A DNA stretch of 6,423 bases from Pseudomonadota bacterium (lineage in GTDB: Bacteria; Pseudomonadota; Gammaproteobacteria; Burkholderiales; Burkholderiaceae_B): NCBI GenBank assembly GCA_023389535.1, contig JAEWEH010000001.1:1-6423 (forward strand), written 5' to 3'. The notes beneath the pieces were generated by a model. The model searched no databases. It was not told the DNA's origin and was given only the letters and a program-made list of their open reading frames with translations. Below are positions 6,218-6,423 of this stretch, piece after piece (position 1 is the stretch's first letter; each line of letters opens with the position of its first letter). The position numbers and the translations under genes were made by a program.

Positions 6218-6423
6218 TTAGCGGCCGCGGGTGGCGTGGCGCCGGATCAATTCCAGGTATCTGTCGCTATCCAGCGGTTTGCCCAGGCGTTGCGCTTCCC
6301 AGACGACTTCACCCAAAGCGTCCATGACGATATGCGCGGCGTCGTGGGCGTCGTGCGTCGCCAGCAAGCCCTGAAAGGCTGCTTTGATGCCGGGCGGCTG
6401 GTCAATGGAAAGCTGTTCATTGA
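6218..6423 (-). CDS. DUF1841 family protein, C-terminal part only
   Basis: The last 67 codons and the TAA stop are present; the N-terminus lies beyond the right edge. The visible part starts NEQLSIDQPPGIKAAFQGLL and continues with a histidine-rich THDAHDAAHIVMDALGE. It then reads VVWEAQRLGKPLDSDRYLEL and ends RRHATRGR. EQLSIDQPPGI and the VVWEAQR segment are hallmarks I recognise from the DUF1841 family of beta- and gammaproteobacteria. Full members are about 140-150 residues, so roughly half is seen. Its function is unknown and no catalytic residues are established. The two edge bases fit an isoleucine codon before the asparagine. The gene converges on the cytochrome pair and shares their terminator. 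Confidence 0.85.
   Translation of the reverse strand, partial: NEQLSIDQPPGIKAAFQGLLATHDAHDAAHIVMDALGEVVWEAQRLGKPLDSDRYLELIRRHATRGR

Noticed and set aside
6320..6362. Short GCGTCGTG-like repeats near the right edge
   Set aside because: They encode the alternating THDAHDAAH segment of the DUF1841 protein and are explained by codon repetition, not by a separate element.

Overview
The window looks like chromosomal DNA from a betaproteobacterium of the order Burkholderiales. The family Alcaligenaceae (Bordetella, Achromobacter or Pusillimonas relatives) is the best guess. The reasons are moderately high GC with G/C-ending codons, the DUF1841 C-terminus with its EQLSIDQPPGI motif, and paired class I cytochromes c of the c4/c553 type. 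The placement comes from remembered protein families, not from a search. I see no insertion sequence, integrase, tRNA, rRNA or CRISPR array. The window is densely coded and reads as ordinary core genome.

Minus-strand block, positions 1 to 5261: four genes are read leftwards in the order MoxR-type AAA+ ATPase (5261-4389), GNAT acetyltransferase (4322-3705), CoxE-like VWA protein (3715-2543) and a secreted two-domain M16 zinc peptidase (2512 to beyond position 1). Gaps are short: 66 nt, an 11-nt overlap, then 30 nt. They probably form one operon. An AAA+ MoxR protein beside a VWA partner is a known chaperone-like arrangement (CoxD/CoxE, RavA/ViaA).

Divergent control region, 5262-5403: it holds an FNR/ANR-type box (TTGACCTAGATCAA, 5361-5374), two TACAAT -10-like hexamers one helical turn apart, and a perfect 12-bp palindrome (5290-5301). 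These sit between the MoxR operon and the cytochrome pair.

Plus-strand block, 5404-6133: two small exported monohaem cytochromes c lie 13 nt apart, each with a signal peptide, a CxxCH motif and a candidate distal methionine. Together they resemble the two halves of a dihaem cytochrome c4 split into separate genes. A strong hairpin with T-runs on both strands (6159-6187) follows. It separates them from the converging 3' end of a DUF1841 gene (6218 to beyond 6423).

Working picture (inference): the cytochromes carry electrons in the periplasm towards a terminal oxidase. The divergent operon encodes a MoxR/VWA maturation machine, a modifying acetyltransferase and a periplasmic peptidase. An oxygen-responsive regulator of the FNR family may coordinate the two sides. 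Nothing here is clearly a new system. The FNR-type box and the four-gene MoxR-GNAT-VWA-M16 operon are the parts most worth testing.
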